This document shows, one piece after another, positions 11,088 through 23,185 of a stretch of DNA of 64,000 nucleotides. Each line of letters begins with the position of its first letter. Within the stretch, counting starts at the first letter, position 1. The position numbers and the translations under genes are program-made. Source of the stretch: Anniella stebbinsi (Eukaryota; Chordata; Lepidosauria; Squamata; Anniellidae); NCBI GenBank assembly GCA_029215795.1, contig JARDYH010000001.1, positions 183,155,654-183,219,653 on the forward strand, given 5' to 3'. The notes beneath the pieces are model-generated. The model saw nothing but the letters and a program-made list of their open reading frames with translations, searched no databases and was not told the DNA's origin.

Positions 11088-13315
11088 TTCTATGGCATAT
11101 ATAATGTTAATACCTAAAGAGGGACAAGATCTGACATTAATGAAGAACTACAGACCAATATCATTATTGGATATTGACTACAAATGGTTTACAATGATAC
11201 TAGCAGAAAGACTAAAAATATTTTAACAGGAATTTATACATGAGGAACAAAGGGGTTTTCTGCCTAAAAGACAGACATGAGACAATGTTAGAAATGTTTT
11301 AAACATTTTGGAGTATTTGGAAAAACATCCTGAGACGCAAGCAGCGCTGATCTTAATGCAGAGAAAGCGTTCGACAATCTTAATTGGAAGTTCTTGTTTA
11401 AACTTTTGGAAGAAATGGATTTTGGGGCAAATTTTATAAAATGGATTAAGTCAATTTACAGTTCACAAAATGTTAATGGAGACTTGACAAAACCATGTAA
11501 TATACAAAGAGGAACAAGACAAGGTTGCCCATTGTCACCATTATTGTTTATCTTGACGTTGGAAATATTCAATATAGACATTAGGCAAGATGAGGGAATT
11601 GAAGAGGTGAAGATTAAAAAAGAATTGTATAAATTAAGAACCTTTGTGGATGATTTGGTTTTTACTTTGGAGGAGCCTCTAAAAGGAATTGAAACTTTGA
11701 TGAATAAATTGAAAGAATTTGGGGCAGTAGCAGGTTTCAAGGTTAATAAACAGAAGATCAAGATGTTAATCAAAAATATGAAACCTCAAAACCAATTAAA
11801 GTTGATAGAAAAAACGGACTTTAAGATTGACAAGAAGGTAAAATACTTGGGTATCACCCTGATAGATAAGAATTGTAAGTTGTTTAATAATAATTATGTC
11901 AAGGTACGATGGAGTGAAATTTAAAAAAAGACTTAGTAAGATCAGATAAGGTTCAATTGTCACTCTTGGGCAGAATTGTGACAATTAAGATGAATGTGCT
12001 ACCAAGAATGTTGTTTTTATTTCAGACTATACCTATTGTGTCTTCAGATGCACCACTCAAGCAATGCCGGAGAGGTATATCTAGATTTATATGGCAAACA
12101 AAAACCCCCAAGAGGTAAATATAAAATATTACAGGATGCAAAGGTCTTCCAAACTTGAAGTTATATTTCTCTGCATGTTTGTTATGGATGAAAGAATGGA
12201 TGATGTTGAAAAATAGAAGACTATTGGACCTGGAAGGTCATGAATTAAGATTTGGGTGGCATGGATACTTGTGGTATGACAGAGCTAAGGTTAATGTTGA
12301 ATTTAATAATCATTGTGTGCGATGTGCTATTTTGAGAATATGGAATAAATATAGACCTAGGTTCTGTCAGAAAATACCATTGTGGCTATCAGCTCAGGAG
12401 GCTTATCATAGAAGAGAATTCACAAGTGCACATGATTGGTTAACATACAATGATGTATTAGAAGGGATACAAGGTGAATATAAATGAAAACCAAGAGAGG
12501 GGTTAATAAAAGAAGGTCATACGTGCCAATGGTTCTCTTACCTACAAATTGTGGAAAGGTTTGAAATAGATTTTTAAAAATGGTGAGTTTGAACAAACAA
12601 AATCTGAACTTGAAAGGGCATTATGTATAAATGATGAACATGTGATCTCAAAAGTATATAAGCTATTGTTGAAGTTTGAGATGGAAGATGAACAGTGAAA
12701 GAGTGTATGATAAAATGGACACAAAACTTTGGATATAATATACCAATGGATCAATGGGAAAAGATGTGGTTGAAAGATGTAAAATTCACATTAAGTACTA
12801 GACTTAAAGAGAACTTTTATAAGATGATGTATAGATGGCATATGTCTCCTTCAAAATTTGTTAAAACGTATAAGAGGGCCTCCAGAACCTGTTGGAAATG
12901 TGAAGAGCAAGAAGGAACATTCTATCATGCATGGTGGACTTGTAAAAGAGCAAAAACATTTTGGATACAAATTCATTCTTTAATGCAAAAAATACTAAAG
13001 ATCAATATACAATTGAAACCAGAACTCTTTCTTTTGAGTCTAACGGATGATCAGATGAGAAAGAACTGTGGAACTTTAGTTTTATATATGGTGGCGGCGG
13101 CAAGACTGTTATATGCACAAAAATGGAAAAACACTACGTTACCTACAATGGACAAATGGATTTTGAAGCTATTGGAGATGGCGGAGATGGCAAAACGTAC
13201 TTCAATAATTAGAGAAAAATTGATGGCCAGGTTTATAACTGAATGGAAACCCCTTATTGACTTTGTGCAGGGGCAAGAAAAAAATGACCTGTTTATCTGT
13301 GGATTCAACGAATAG
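11088..13315 (+). pseudogene. L1 ORF2 reverse transcriptase and C-terminal region, broken
   Basis: The sequence starts in the RT N-terminal block (LIPKEGQD, YRPISLLDIDYKWF), followed by a stop at about 11224. An open segment at 11394-11924 carries the RT palm motif GTRQGCPLSPLLF and the catalytic box as FVDD, where L1 normally has FADD. The C-terminal part at 12695-13315 includes the cysteine cluster CWKCEEQEGTFYHAWWTC typical of L1 ORF2. Frameshifts separate these blocks. The endonuclease domain is missing. The 3' UTR runs to 13539. Confidence 0.85.
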
Positions 13316-13554
13316 AAGTAAGGGTTAAGATAAAGAAGAGAAGGAGAAGTTGTTTTTGTATAGTTTAGTTGCAAGAAAATATGATTGCATATCTTTGCTG
13401 GGGAGAAAATCCGGAATCCACTGAAATGTTGTATATTATCCTCTCTCAGTGTGTTGTCCATGATGTTTTGTTGGTCTTTGTATTGTGTGTGTTTTAACTT
13501 TGTTGACGTGTAGAAAAAATAAACAAAATTAAATAGCAAAAAAAAATTAAATGG

Positions 13555-15808
13555 TCAACTCACCTGAAACAGGGGGAGTGATGAAAAGGAAGACAAAATC
13601 AACATTGAAGTGGGAGGCAAGAACATATTCTTTTGAGGGAAAAATAAGCTCACCCCACAACAGAGAGAAAAAAACACTACAACTTTTTCTACATAAAAGT
13701 GTACTTGCTTGGTTTAGATTGGATTACAGTTGTTCAAGTAATCTTTTAAGAATAGTCTATGAGAAGGGGTGGGGGTTAATGAGTGATGGGTGAAATCCCC
13801 TTAGTTCAATTCAGTGTTTAGTTTTGTAAACTGAGCCCAAAAATGAGGTCCCTCACTAATTACGACTATCCTTCCTTCCTTCTGCTTACTTGTGTTCTGG
13901 CCCTTTAAGGCTTCCTTGCTCTTTTGAAAGCTGCTGTTATTGCCATCCTTGGAGTGAAGCCTGTTCTGCCATTGCAGCTAAGATTCAGGCAACCAACTTT
14001 CTTTGCCTGTGTGAGCATCTCCTTACAGCCCAGTGCATGGATAGAGCTGAATTTTTGCCCACTTGGGGAGTTACTTTTTGATATTTTGCACTTCTGTATA
14101 CCTTGGGGTTTAGCAGAGCATGCAATATCCTCTTTATGGACCATTTTTGGCTACAAAGCCATTGGCAGACACATTTTAGTTAATTGTTAGAAGGAATGAT
14201 GATGCCAATGAAGTTTGTCTCATAAAGTAGTTGACTTGAATATACTACAGATTTTGAAGGGTCCATAGATCCTGTCCTCACGTTGAACCTATTTTTTAAT
14301 GGGCCCTTAATCATCACCAGCTGTAATTAATATTGGAGTAGATATGATATGAAGACAACTATTTTTCTTCATATATTTGTTATTAATTACATTTATGCCC
14401 CACCCCTGAAACTAGAGCTCGAGAGGATCGCTCTTTAGTTATTGACCAGATCTAGACTTGCTTAACTTCAGCAAGGCTACTGCATCATATGGCAGACTGG
14501 ATGCTGCCTTCAACTGAAACAACTTTGCCCACAATTCCTTTTCTCTATTCTAACTGGCAGAATATATGACAATACAATGAGAAGTGTGTTGGGGCTTTAT
14601 CCGGATTTTCATGAAATCGATTTGTCCTCCAGGGTCACAAGGAGCAAGAAAAGCAAAGTAGACAGCACCTAAAAACCTGCTTTTACAGGACAGATGAAAA
14701 TGCTTCTCTTTCCAGGTGGGCGGAGTAGAACTGAGAGTCATCAGCCCCATCAACCCTGCTCAGTGAATAGGAGAAGTTGTTTCCCGCTGCTCTCCACACT
14801 CCCCCTGCTACTGTGCTCTGAAATAACAGTACACACAGTGCAAATGCTGCACAATTGCAAAGAGCTGAAACATCTGTGTACTGATTTTTGTGAATGAGCA
14901 AGGCAAGCCAGGTACTCCCCCTGGCTTGCCTTGCTGTCAGGAATGCTGGGAGGGGAAGGGCATGGCAGGAATGATTTTTTTAAAAAAACTAATCTGGGGG
15001 GGCAGCAGCATTTCCTTAATTTTTTAAAAAAATTTTGGCTATTGAGTAAACCTTCTGAAGTGCAGTAAAAGAATGCTGCCTGGAGATTATTATTTTTAAG
15101 GGAACCCAAAAGCAACCTGCTGACTTTCTCAGGAGTAAGCCTCATTGAAAAAAATGTGATTTACTTCTAAGTAGGTATCTATGCCAGCTCCTTGTTCCTT
15201 GAGGCAAAGAAATTACAAAGGAGAAAGGAGAGAACCGTCCTCATTCATATTTGGAGGTGTGTAGAAAGGGAGATACACACTTACACACACAGTCAGGTCA
15301 GCATAGGGAGAAGCTGAAGGTTATCTCCTTCCATTCTTTTGCTCTCCTGCTCTTTGAGTAGACATAACTCTGCTCTCCCCATGCCCTCCCTCACCACTTT
15401 CCCTTCCACCAATCACTGCTGTTCCAGCAGCTTGCAGTGAAGGCAGTGTTAGAGTTATGTTTTGTTTGGCAAATTCACAGCTATGTAACTTTAGCATGTA
15501 ATTGGTGCAAGGTAAGGCTATAGAAAGAAACACACTCACACTGGTACTTTTAGTTAAAAGATAGCATTGTTAAGAGCCTACAGCTCCTGGGAAAACAAAA
15601 ATAGTTTCAGAGAGAGAGAGAGTTGAGTGCAGCCATTATGGTTGCATGCTTCAGACAAAGAGGAAGCTAACTAACTGAGAAGAAGGAGGAAGGAAGTGAA
15701 GCCTAAGAGTTGCAATCTACATATACAAGTAATTACAAGAAGAAACTAGTGGATGAAGAAAAAGGTTCCCTTTCTTTCTATGATAAGTTCAGTTAACTTA
15801 TCATAAGC
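13555..15808. other. Non-coding DNA with no recognised gene
   Basis: Apparently single-copy intronic sequence. A small palindrome (TGATAAGTT...AACTTATCA) lies at 15781-15803, just left of the next MITE fragment. Confidence 0.45.
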
Positions 15809-16037
15809 TATGCTGACCAGATTTTAAAAGTCAAAATCCCGGTCCCCCCCGCCCCCCCACCCAAAACAACCCCCCCACCAAGCCACCCCCCCAAAAAAAA
15901 CCAGCCTGGACCTACCGCCGGGTTCCTCTGCCGCCCGCACGGGGTCCTCCGTTGACGCCCGCGTGGCTGCGGCGGGTCCTCCGTCGCCCGCGCGGCCGCG
16001 CGGGGTCCTCCGTCGCCGCCCGCGCCGGGTCCTCCAT
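15809..16037 (+). mobile_element. Truncated left end of the GC-rich hAT MITE family
   Basis: It begins TATGCTGACCAGATTTT and continues with AAAATCCCGG and a C-rich tract, matching the left end of the 4076-4756 element. The right part is a short imperfect tandem of a CGGGTCCTCCGTCGCCCGCG-like unit (about 15920-16035). The right terminus is missing and no target duplication can be scored. Confidence 0.7.
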
Positions 16038-17010
16038 TTTTTGCATAGCCAATATTTTGAACTGGAGGTTTGGGAAAATGCCATTTGCTCACAACCACAT
16101 TTTTCCCAAACTATTGTTGTTAATCATTTGTTTAATCAGGTCTGGAAATTTGAAAATAATTCACTTCCATGCCAAGATATTAATATGGGGTCACTAGAAG
16201 ACTATGCTGAATGTCAGGAAACAAGGGTAAGGACAGCTTGGGCATTTCTTCTCTGTAAAACAAAGAGACACTAAGACTAAGAATAAGTTGACAGTTTTGG
16301 AAAGAATAGTAGGCTCTCCATTCCTCAGCTCCAACTTTCTACTATGCCTCCAGTATAGCTCCTGCCTGTTGTAATTATGCCCAGATTTTGGCCATGTCAA
16401 CCCTTACCTGTTTCCTAATTGCAAATGGGCACCAAGACGGTTTAGGAGGTTGGTGGGAGTCCCTACTAGATGGTGCAAGTGTTTGAACAAATAAGTCTGC
16501 AGTGATGGTTGCCCTGGGGGAATATTAAATGGTCCTGATCTTTTTTTCTTTTTTTTAAAAACAACAAACGCAAAATCTAGGGCAGGCTCCGTGTATGAGG
16601 GGATAGATTGTAAGATCCATTTCCCATTCCTCCCACTCCTAGGCAGGAGTAACTTATAAACTGGCATCCTGAAGAGGAAAGGGACCAGTGAGTGGTTATG
16701 GAAGGGGGGTGCACACTTATCTCTCCTTTGGAGTAGAGACTGGCACACTGTGGTCTGCATGTACTCAAGGAGAGAGGGAGTAAGGAAACAGTATTGCCAT
16801 TTTACAATTAAGGTATTTACTTACGAAAGATGGAATCTTTACATGGTGAAAGCAAGAGCTACCCCAGTGAACAGGCATACTGGACTTTCTTTGTCTGGAG
16901 TTAGTCAGGCTCTCTAAAATTTGTCATAGGAGTTTACAGCATCTTTATCACTGTAAGAAACCGTACCACCAGTAGACATTGCTTTTATGATCAGGCTAGT
17001 GTTTTTGAAT

Positions 17011-17360
17011 GGGGCTGCCTCTACAAGAGAGGTTTAATGCTCTTTCAAGGCACTTAATTTTTTTTACCTCTACAAGAACGGAGCGCAAATCGGGCGTAGA
17101 GGCGCGTTATCTCTCCGATTATGCGCATTATCGAATGCGCGTTAAACAGCGAGTTTTATTTTGCTCCGGCCGTTAAAGCGCATTTTGACTATGTGAACAA
17201 GCGCTTATGCGCATTAACTACTTGTAAAGCGCATTTTGGTCATCCCTTAATGCGCTTCGCCGCCTCTCGCCACCTCTCATGCAGAGGTATTAGGCGTAAA
17301 TGCGCTTCTGCGATTATGCGCATAATCGCCTAACCAGGCGCAAAAGCGAATCCTTGTAGA
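17011..17360 (+). mobile_element. CpG-rich MITE of unknown superfamily, copy 1
   Basis: Bounded by GGGGCTGCCTCTACAAGAG on the left and CCTTGTAGAGGGGA on the right, which are partial inverted repeats (CCTCTACAAG). The interior is unusually rich in the words GCGCATTA, AAAGCGCATT and CGATTATGCG, giving high CpG density in AT-rich surroundings. A second copy at 36164-36514 in the opposite orientation shows that it is a dispersed family. No coding capacity and no clear target duplication; PIF/Harbinger is possible but unproven. Confidence 0.7.
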
Positions 17361-19633
17361 GGGGAGGTGGGATTATCATCATTCATTTCTGCTTTGGTAA
17401 CCTTGTGCCTTTGTGGGGGTGCCTCTGAAGGAACTGCAGTGGGACTAGAAGGCAGTGGCTCAGTTGTGAGTAGACTGGTCAGGAGAACATTATACTGATG
17501 CTCCAGTGTGCCCACTTCATATGGAGAAAATATGGCAAATTGGCTTGACATCTATTCAGCTTTGATTCTGTGTATATCTGTTTGTTTGTTTGTTTGTTTG
17601 TTTGTTTATTCATTTATTTATTTGTATTTCCACAGTCCACAAGACACCTAAATGTGCTCTCTTAACAATATTATGCAAATTCAATAGGCATTCTCAGGAG
17701 ATGCTCATGGGAGGTATACAAATGTAATAAATAAATAAATACATTCCATTCCATTCCATTCCATTCCAAGATATTACTGTTGGGTCAGGGCAAGGGGAGG
17801 TATTGTCATTTTGCAAATTGTTTGAAGTATGTATAAAAGATTGTTACAGAGAAAGAGAAAGATACGTCTTTAGCATATTCACAAATCAGATTTCAACATG
17901 ACTGAGACAGAAAACTATCTCTGCAGTGAGGCTCTATAAAATAAAATTGAAAATCTGCCAGAACCCATGAAGCCAGTAGAGGGCTCCCTGTGCAAAGGTT
18001 TCTTCACATCAGTTCTTGTCCATTGCATTGAGCAGCCCAAGCCAAATACAATTGAGTTCAGGGGACTTAAAGGTTAGAGGAATGAAAATTCCACAACTAA
18101 TATATATGTGAATAAGGGACCACCGGAATGCATCTTCTCTGTCTAACAAATACAGCAGCTGTCAACACTCCGATTTTAGCATTCACGTGTATTTTAAAAA
18201 ATTTGCAAGCCCACACATGCTCACACACAAACATGTTTGCAAATTGAGATGGGGTTGTTGTTTTTTGTAAGGCTTATTACACACGTGTCAAAAAACAATT
18301 TCCTTTTTCCATTCTGAGACATCCCATTTGTATAAATTACATGAATGAATAAACAGTTAATCAGGGATTATTATTCTAATGAGTGTCTCTGCATTTGTAT
18401 AATGCAAGTATATACCTTGTTTACAAAGGCTTCTAATCATAGACAACTCGTACCGTCCTATATAGTTTTCTGAGTGTGAATAGATAGAGGTGTATGACTT
18501 TATCCTAGGTGCCCCTGGAGCCTTTGTTTCCTAAGAACTCTGTTTCTTTTCCAAATATTTTAAAGAGCCAGATATTCCCCCATCTCTTTTGCAACATCAA
18601 GGGAAAATACTCTTAAACCAAAACATGTTCATTGCAAAGACCGAAGTAACAAAGATTGAGTTTTTAAAAGATCACAATGTTCTTGGCATTTAATTATTGG
18701 TTGTATTATGACCAGATTTAGATAAATTGATAATACCAGGACTTCATGTAATTTGTTTTAACTAGGCAATTATGGGCTGGCAGCAAGGTATTCTGGGGCA
18801 TGCTATTAAGCACTGAGACAGTAAACACTTATGAACAATTTTGCTGAACTAGGCATGCAATTTAGAAAGCAATAATACACAAATCCAATTTAGTCAACAA
18901 TTGATACAGCCACATGTCAGCACATGTAACTATCATAGCCTGCAAATTCAATTGGCAAAGGCTTTTCTGGCAATGGCACAGGCCAAGATTAAATACATTC
19001 TCCTGCTAATAAGTTGCTGACTATAAATATCATTTGCTGCCACCTACCTTCCCACTACCAAAATGAAAGTTCCCAACTATTTTCTGACTTTTTTTAACTG
19101 CACAATAGGCAACGAAGTGGGAAAACAGTTCTTTCTCTATCAAGAGGTGGATCTCAGCATGACTTCATCAGAGAGGCATAGCAAAACCATTCCAGCAATC
19201 ACAGCCTTGGCCGTTTCCAGATAATCGTCTCAATTTCAGTATCTCAGATGGCCAGTAGACAGCAGAGTAGCAATAGTGATCTTTATCATTTCATTGTGTA
19301 AGATCATTCTTGCCAAAAATGTTTTCAGAGGTTGAGGACAGGGCTTACAAGTAAAATAGCATCTTTTTTCTTTTCTTTTTCTTTTTTTTTACAGAAATTG
19401 TCCTGGCTGCTTTCAGTGGCCAATTAGGCCATCAAGTTCTCCTACAGATCCAATAAACACATTGTGGGAAAACATGGTGGCCTGTCTGGCCACCAACTGT
19501 AGCTACTTCAAAGATCCAGGAAAATTTCTAGGAGTGGCACCCCAGTTTTGACACAGAAACCATGTCTATCTTAGCCCTGATTCCCTCTGAACTAATCAGG
19601 CTGGGAACATTTTAGTTGAGAGTGGAATAAAAA

Positions 19634-19665
<32 letters not shown>

Positions 19666-20276
19666 ACTGAACAGTCACTAAGTGGAGGGGGAATTTTGGT
19701 TTTGTTATTCATATTCCAAGAAAAATCCAACACAGCTACTTTGAACATTTTAATTGAAATAACAGTGGCAAGTCCTATCTGAGGAAGGAACTGCATTTTC
19801 CAGTTGAAAAATAATAAATACTCAGTATTGGGGGCAAATGTGATATTCTCACAATAATCTTAAATCTAATTGCAAGGGAAGATTTGTACACAACACAAGG
19901 GGTCAATGGCACATGCATTGCACCAAAAACTGCCCATTGGGAAGGGATGTGTTTGTACATGATATTACTGTGAAAGATGAATGGTCAATTCATTTAGTTC
20001 CTCAGTCAACCAACTGAACTGTGAAATGTGGGCATTAAGGGGAATCTCCAAATGAGATTTTCATAAATGCCAAGGGCATGAAGTGCTGCTGGTGCTCCCA
20101 TTGTTATAGCGAAAAGATCAAGCTCTGGACCAGCTAAACCCTGGTTTGAATCTTTCCTCTAGCAGGAACTCATGAAGAGGCCTCAGGCAAGCCACTATTC
20201 TCTGAGCCTCAACATGACGCATTTATTGTGCATTACTGATTCCTCACTCACAGTACTTTGCAGGTGCTTTACATGA
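17361..20276. other. Non-coding DNA with short simple repeats
   Basis: Mostly low-repeat intronic sequence. It includes a GTTT run (about 17580-17606), an ATTCC pentamer run (about 17744-17768) and a GAT trinucleotide run (about 19636-19663). A strong pyrimidine tract ending TACAG near 19392 is not followed by a convincing exon. Confidence 0.5.
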
Positions 20277-20936
20277 TGTTGTCATCCTTCAGGGCCTCTC
20301 AATTTCTTTGCAGCCATTATAGTGGGTTTCCCCCCCCCCCCCAATGAGGAAAGTCTGGTATTTCTGGGAATGGCAGCAAGAAACCCTAGTGTTGTGTCTA
20401 CCTCCTTTTTCCCTGAACAGGCTGATGAGTTGAGAGAGATGGGGGCAGAATCAGATTCTAAAGAGGATCTGTTGGTAGCACCAGGGGATAGACTGATTTC
20501 CCAGGTCTTTATTCCAGCTGCAGAAGATGTAAATTCAGAGATTAGCACTCAGGAGGGAAACGTATCTGCAGCTGAGGAACCCCGACTGGCATCCCAGGAG
20601 GAGGAGGAGGAGCCGGTGAATGCTTTAAAACATGCAGTGTGCCGAAGAAGGCTTAAGCGGGACGAGGCTAGAGTGGAGAGACACCGGTCGGAGCGGCTTC
20701 ATAAGAAAAGAGACACAACTTAGTGTCTGAGACTTAAAGGACTCTCTTTTTGGTTCCTAACTGAAAGCAATTGTTTCTTCTGTTCGTTTTGCCTAATCCT
20801 CCCTTGAGGCGAGTTATGTTAATCAGTTTGTTTTGTGTTTGAGAGTTTATTGCCTGAAGTAAAGGTGTTTGTGTTCAATTCAGAATTGGCTAATTATTTG
20901 GTCACTGTAAATTGCCCGGTAAAAGAAAACACAACA
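20277..20936 (+). repeat. Putative 5' LTR of a Ty3/gypsy element
   Basis: The right edge is supported by a terminal CA at 20935-20936, followed two bases later by a primer-binding-site-like sequence. The left edge (TGTTGTC at about 20277) is a guess from the TG...CA rule. The LTR contains an uninterrupted frame of 133 codons (20322-20723) ending in an arginine-rich stretch, which I cannot assign; it may simply be U3 sequence. The transcript start is predicted near 20744 from the self-priming geometry. Confidence 0.55.
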
Positions 20937-20965
20937 GCTTGCTTTCAGTTAGGAACCAAAAAGAG
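20744..20965 (+). promoter_or_regulatory. Self-complementary leader / primer-binding site pair of the gypsy element
   Basis: A perfect 27-bp inverted repeat joins 20744-20770 (ends CTGAAAGCAA) and 20939-20965 (starts TTGCTTTCAG). The right arm lies two bases after the putative LTR end, exactly where a primer-binding site belongs. The 3' end of the left arm would pair with the PBS base nearest U5, the correct polarity for priming minus-strand DNA. Self-priming by the RNA 5' end is known from Tf1 and the vertebrate sushi elements. Confidence 0.65.
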
Positions 20966-21041
20966 CATGAGAGAGAGAGAGACAGAGAGTTTAAAAGGAG
21001 GAGGGGGCTGGCTACGGTGCAAAACGGAAGAGGCACTTGCT

Positions 21042-21995
21042 ATGTTGGCGCAGGAGAACCAAACGCTCCATGACCAGGTGACACAATTAACGACAGCTGT
21101 TGCTGCTCTACAGACGGCGGTGGCAGCGGCAGGGCCAGCTCCCGTGCCTCCACCCCTTCTTCCTCCTCGTCGAAAGTGCCCTTTAAGTTTGCCAGAGAAG
21201 TTTGAGGGTGACAGGAAGTGTTTTATGGCATTTCGTGCGCAGGTGGAGCTTTACATGTGCTTAAGGGCGAAGGACTTTTTGACTGACGAGATGCGTGTGG
21301 GATTTGTCATTAGCCTACTTTCCAGAGCAGCAGCTAAATGGTCTGGAGCAATACTACTTGCGAACAGTCCCCTGTTGGTCAGCTACCAGAACTTCATGAC
21401 GTCGATGCAGGCATTTTTTGGAGATCCCCTGAGGGTGGAGACAGCGACCAGGGAGATTCGCTGTCTACGTCAGGGGAAGGACTCTGTTGCAGTCTGTCTT
21501 ACCCACTTTCAATTGCTGATGCAAGATTTACAGTGGAACGATCCAGCGTTGGTGGTTCAGTTTATAGAAGGGCTGAATGACGAGGTTTTGGATGAATTGG
21601 CGCGGTCTCCTCTCCCAGCGACGTTGGCAGATCTTACCGCCTCATGCTTACGCATTGATGCCTGTTTGGAGGGACGCAAGGATGCTAGGCGAGTAGCTTC
21701 TATCCGCTCCTGGCCTTTATGTATGCCACCTAATGTGTTGTCCCCAGCTCCACACTGTTGTCCAGCAGAACCCGAGGAGGTCCCAATGCAATTGGGGGCC
21801 ATACAGCCTAGAATTTCGCTGTCGGAACGGGATTGCCAGCGTATGGAAGGACTCTGTTTCAAATGTGGGAACAGGGGTCATTGTGTGAAAGCATGCAGGT
21901 CCTCAGTATGGAGGAAGGATTCACCTCCGCTGGCAGTTTCCGCTCCCCGAGCAGGATCGGACCACTCCTTGAGTTTGAGGGGTATGGTTAATCCG
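21042..21995 (+). pseudogene. Ty3/gypsy Gag polyprotein (retrotransposon gag and zinc knuckle)
   Basis: The frame is open from 20835, but Gag-like sequence begins with a leucine/alanine-rich helix (LAQENQTLHDQVTQL, about 21042). It continues through a proline linker and the retrotransposon Gag core: LPEKFEGDRKCFMAFRAQVE, SRAAAKWSGAIL, FFGDPLRVETATREI. It ends with a CCHC zinc knuckle, CFKCGNRGHCVKAC, near 21850-21895. The arrangement matches the Mart/sushi-type Gag lineage, relatives of domesticated PEG10 and RTL genes. The frame runs into L2 sequence at about 21996, so protease and pol are missing. It is a truncated element, not a domesticated gene. Confidence 0.82.
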
Positions 21996-22685
21996 GGTGG
22001 TTGCCTTCGAACTCCAAGCAGTTTTGGATGATACAGATTTTCTAGACCCATTTCAAACTGGCTTCAGGGCAGGATACGGAGTTGAGACCGCTATGGTCGC
22101 CTTAGTGGATGATCTACTCCTGAGTATTGACAGGGAGAGTGTGTCCCTGTTGGTACTCCTGGACCTCTCAGCTGCTTTCGATACCATCGACCATAGTATC
22201 CTTCTGGAAAGCCTGAGGGGATTGGGAATCGGGGGCACTGTGCTTCAGTGGTTCTGGTCCTATCTCTTGGGCAGGTTCCAGATGGTGATACTTGGGGATA
22301 GCTGCTCTTCAAAGGTGCCATCATTTCCCCAATGCTGTTTGACATTTATATGAAACCGCTGGGAGAGATCATCCAGAGGCATGGGACGGGGTGCTATCAG
22401 TATGCTGATAACACCCAAATATATTTCTCTATGCCTTCGACAACATCGTCAGCTAAGGATTGTGCATCTCCTCTGAATGAATGCTTGGAGGCAGTAATGG
22501 GTTGGATAAGAAAAAATAAACGGAAGCTGAATCAAGACAAGATAGAGGTGCTTGATGTCAAAGGCCACAACCTGGGTTTGGAGGTGTGTCAACCAGTTCC
22601 CCCCTGAAAGACTGTGTTTGCAACTTGGGAGTACTCCTGGATCCGTCACTCCAAATGACAGCCCAGATAGATGTGACGTCCAGGA
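21996..22685 (+). pseudogene. L2 LINE reverse transcriptase, 5' segment before hAT insertion
   Basis: Begins at GGGTGGTTGC, within the RT domain, and matches the second L2 copy from about 32920. Motifs include LDDTDFLDPFQTGFRAGYG, LLVLLDLSAAFDTIDHSILL and a degraded YADD box read as YADN (near 22400). One or more frameshifts lie around 22310-22330. The sequence stops at 22685, where the hAT target duplication GTGCCTAC begins, and continues at 27421. Confidence 0.85.
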
Positions 22686-22879
22686 GTGCCTACTAGGGAT
22701 GTGCATCGGATTGGATTGGATCTGATCCACAATCCGATCCGCCCCAAAATCAGAAGAAAACAATCTGATCCAATCCTACCAACCATCCAATCCGATCCGA
22801 CAAGGTCCGATCCGGTTCAGAAAAAATCGGCGGATCGGATCTCCATTTTATGGCATTTTAAACTGATTTTGGGCTTTGA

Positions 22880-23185
22880 AAAATAATGTGGAGTAACTTT
22901 TTTGTTTTAAGAGGTACAAAGTTGAAACTCGCTGACATGGAAGAGTATTCATGTCTACTCATGTGTTGAAAATTACAGAGAAATTGGTGCAAGACTTTAG
23001 TGGCAAACAAATGTTTATTATGGCAATTTACATGGGATTTACAGCCAAGAAAGAATATGCTGTGTAACTTTTTTGTTTTAAGAGGTATAAAGTTGAAACT
23101 CACTGACATGGGAGAGTGTTTATGTCCACTCATGTGTTGAAAATTACAGAGAAATTGGTGCAAGACTTTAGTGGCAAACAAGGTT
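22880..23185 (+). repeat. Tandem pair of hAT internal modules, about 165 bp each
   Basis: Two units, each running from TAACTTTTTTGTTTTAAGAG through AAGTTGAAACTC, ACTCATGTGTTGAAAATTAC and GAGAAATTGGTGCAAGACTT to GTGGCAAACAA. Word order resembles the modules of about 150 bp in the 39720-45150 elements, though diverged. Confidence 0.75.

Larger units (their letters stand above)
6837..13539 (+). mobile_element. L1 (LINE-1) retrotransposon, near full span but broken
   Basis: The element runs from a 5' UTR (6837 to about 7545) through ORF1 and ORF2 remnants to a short A-rich tail. It is flanked by a 15-bp duplication with one mismatch (6822-6836 AAAAAAATCAAATGG and 13540-13554 AAAAAAATTAAATGG), consistent with target-primed reverse transcription. 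ORF1 starts at ATG 7546 and is split by a hAT insertion at 7588/9801. ORF2 is represented only by the reverse transcriptase and C-terminal region from about 11088. The rest of ORF1, the endonuclease and the RT start are missing, and 10010-11085 holds unrelated DNA. Several stops and frameshifts show that it is dead. Confidence 0.8.

Noticed and set aside
16180..16230. Possible exon ending AACAAG|GGTAAGG
   Set aside because: Donor-like site only; upstream acceptor and protein similarity are lacking.
19380..19520. Possible exon after a strong pyrimidine tract (acceptor near 19392)
   Set aside because: All three frames hit stops early and no family similarity is visible.
20835..22031. Domesticated Gag gene (PEG10/RTL-like)
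   Set aside because: The frame fuses directly into an L2 LINE, and an LTR-like and PBS-like region lies upstream, so it is a truncated retrotransposon.
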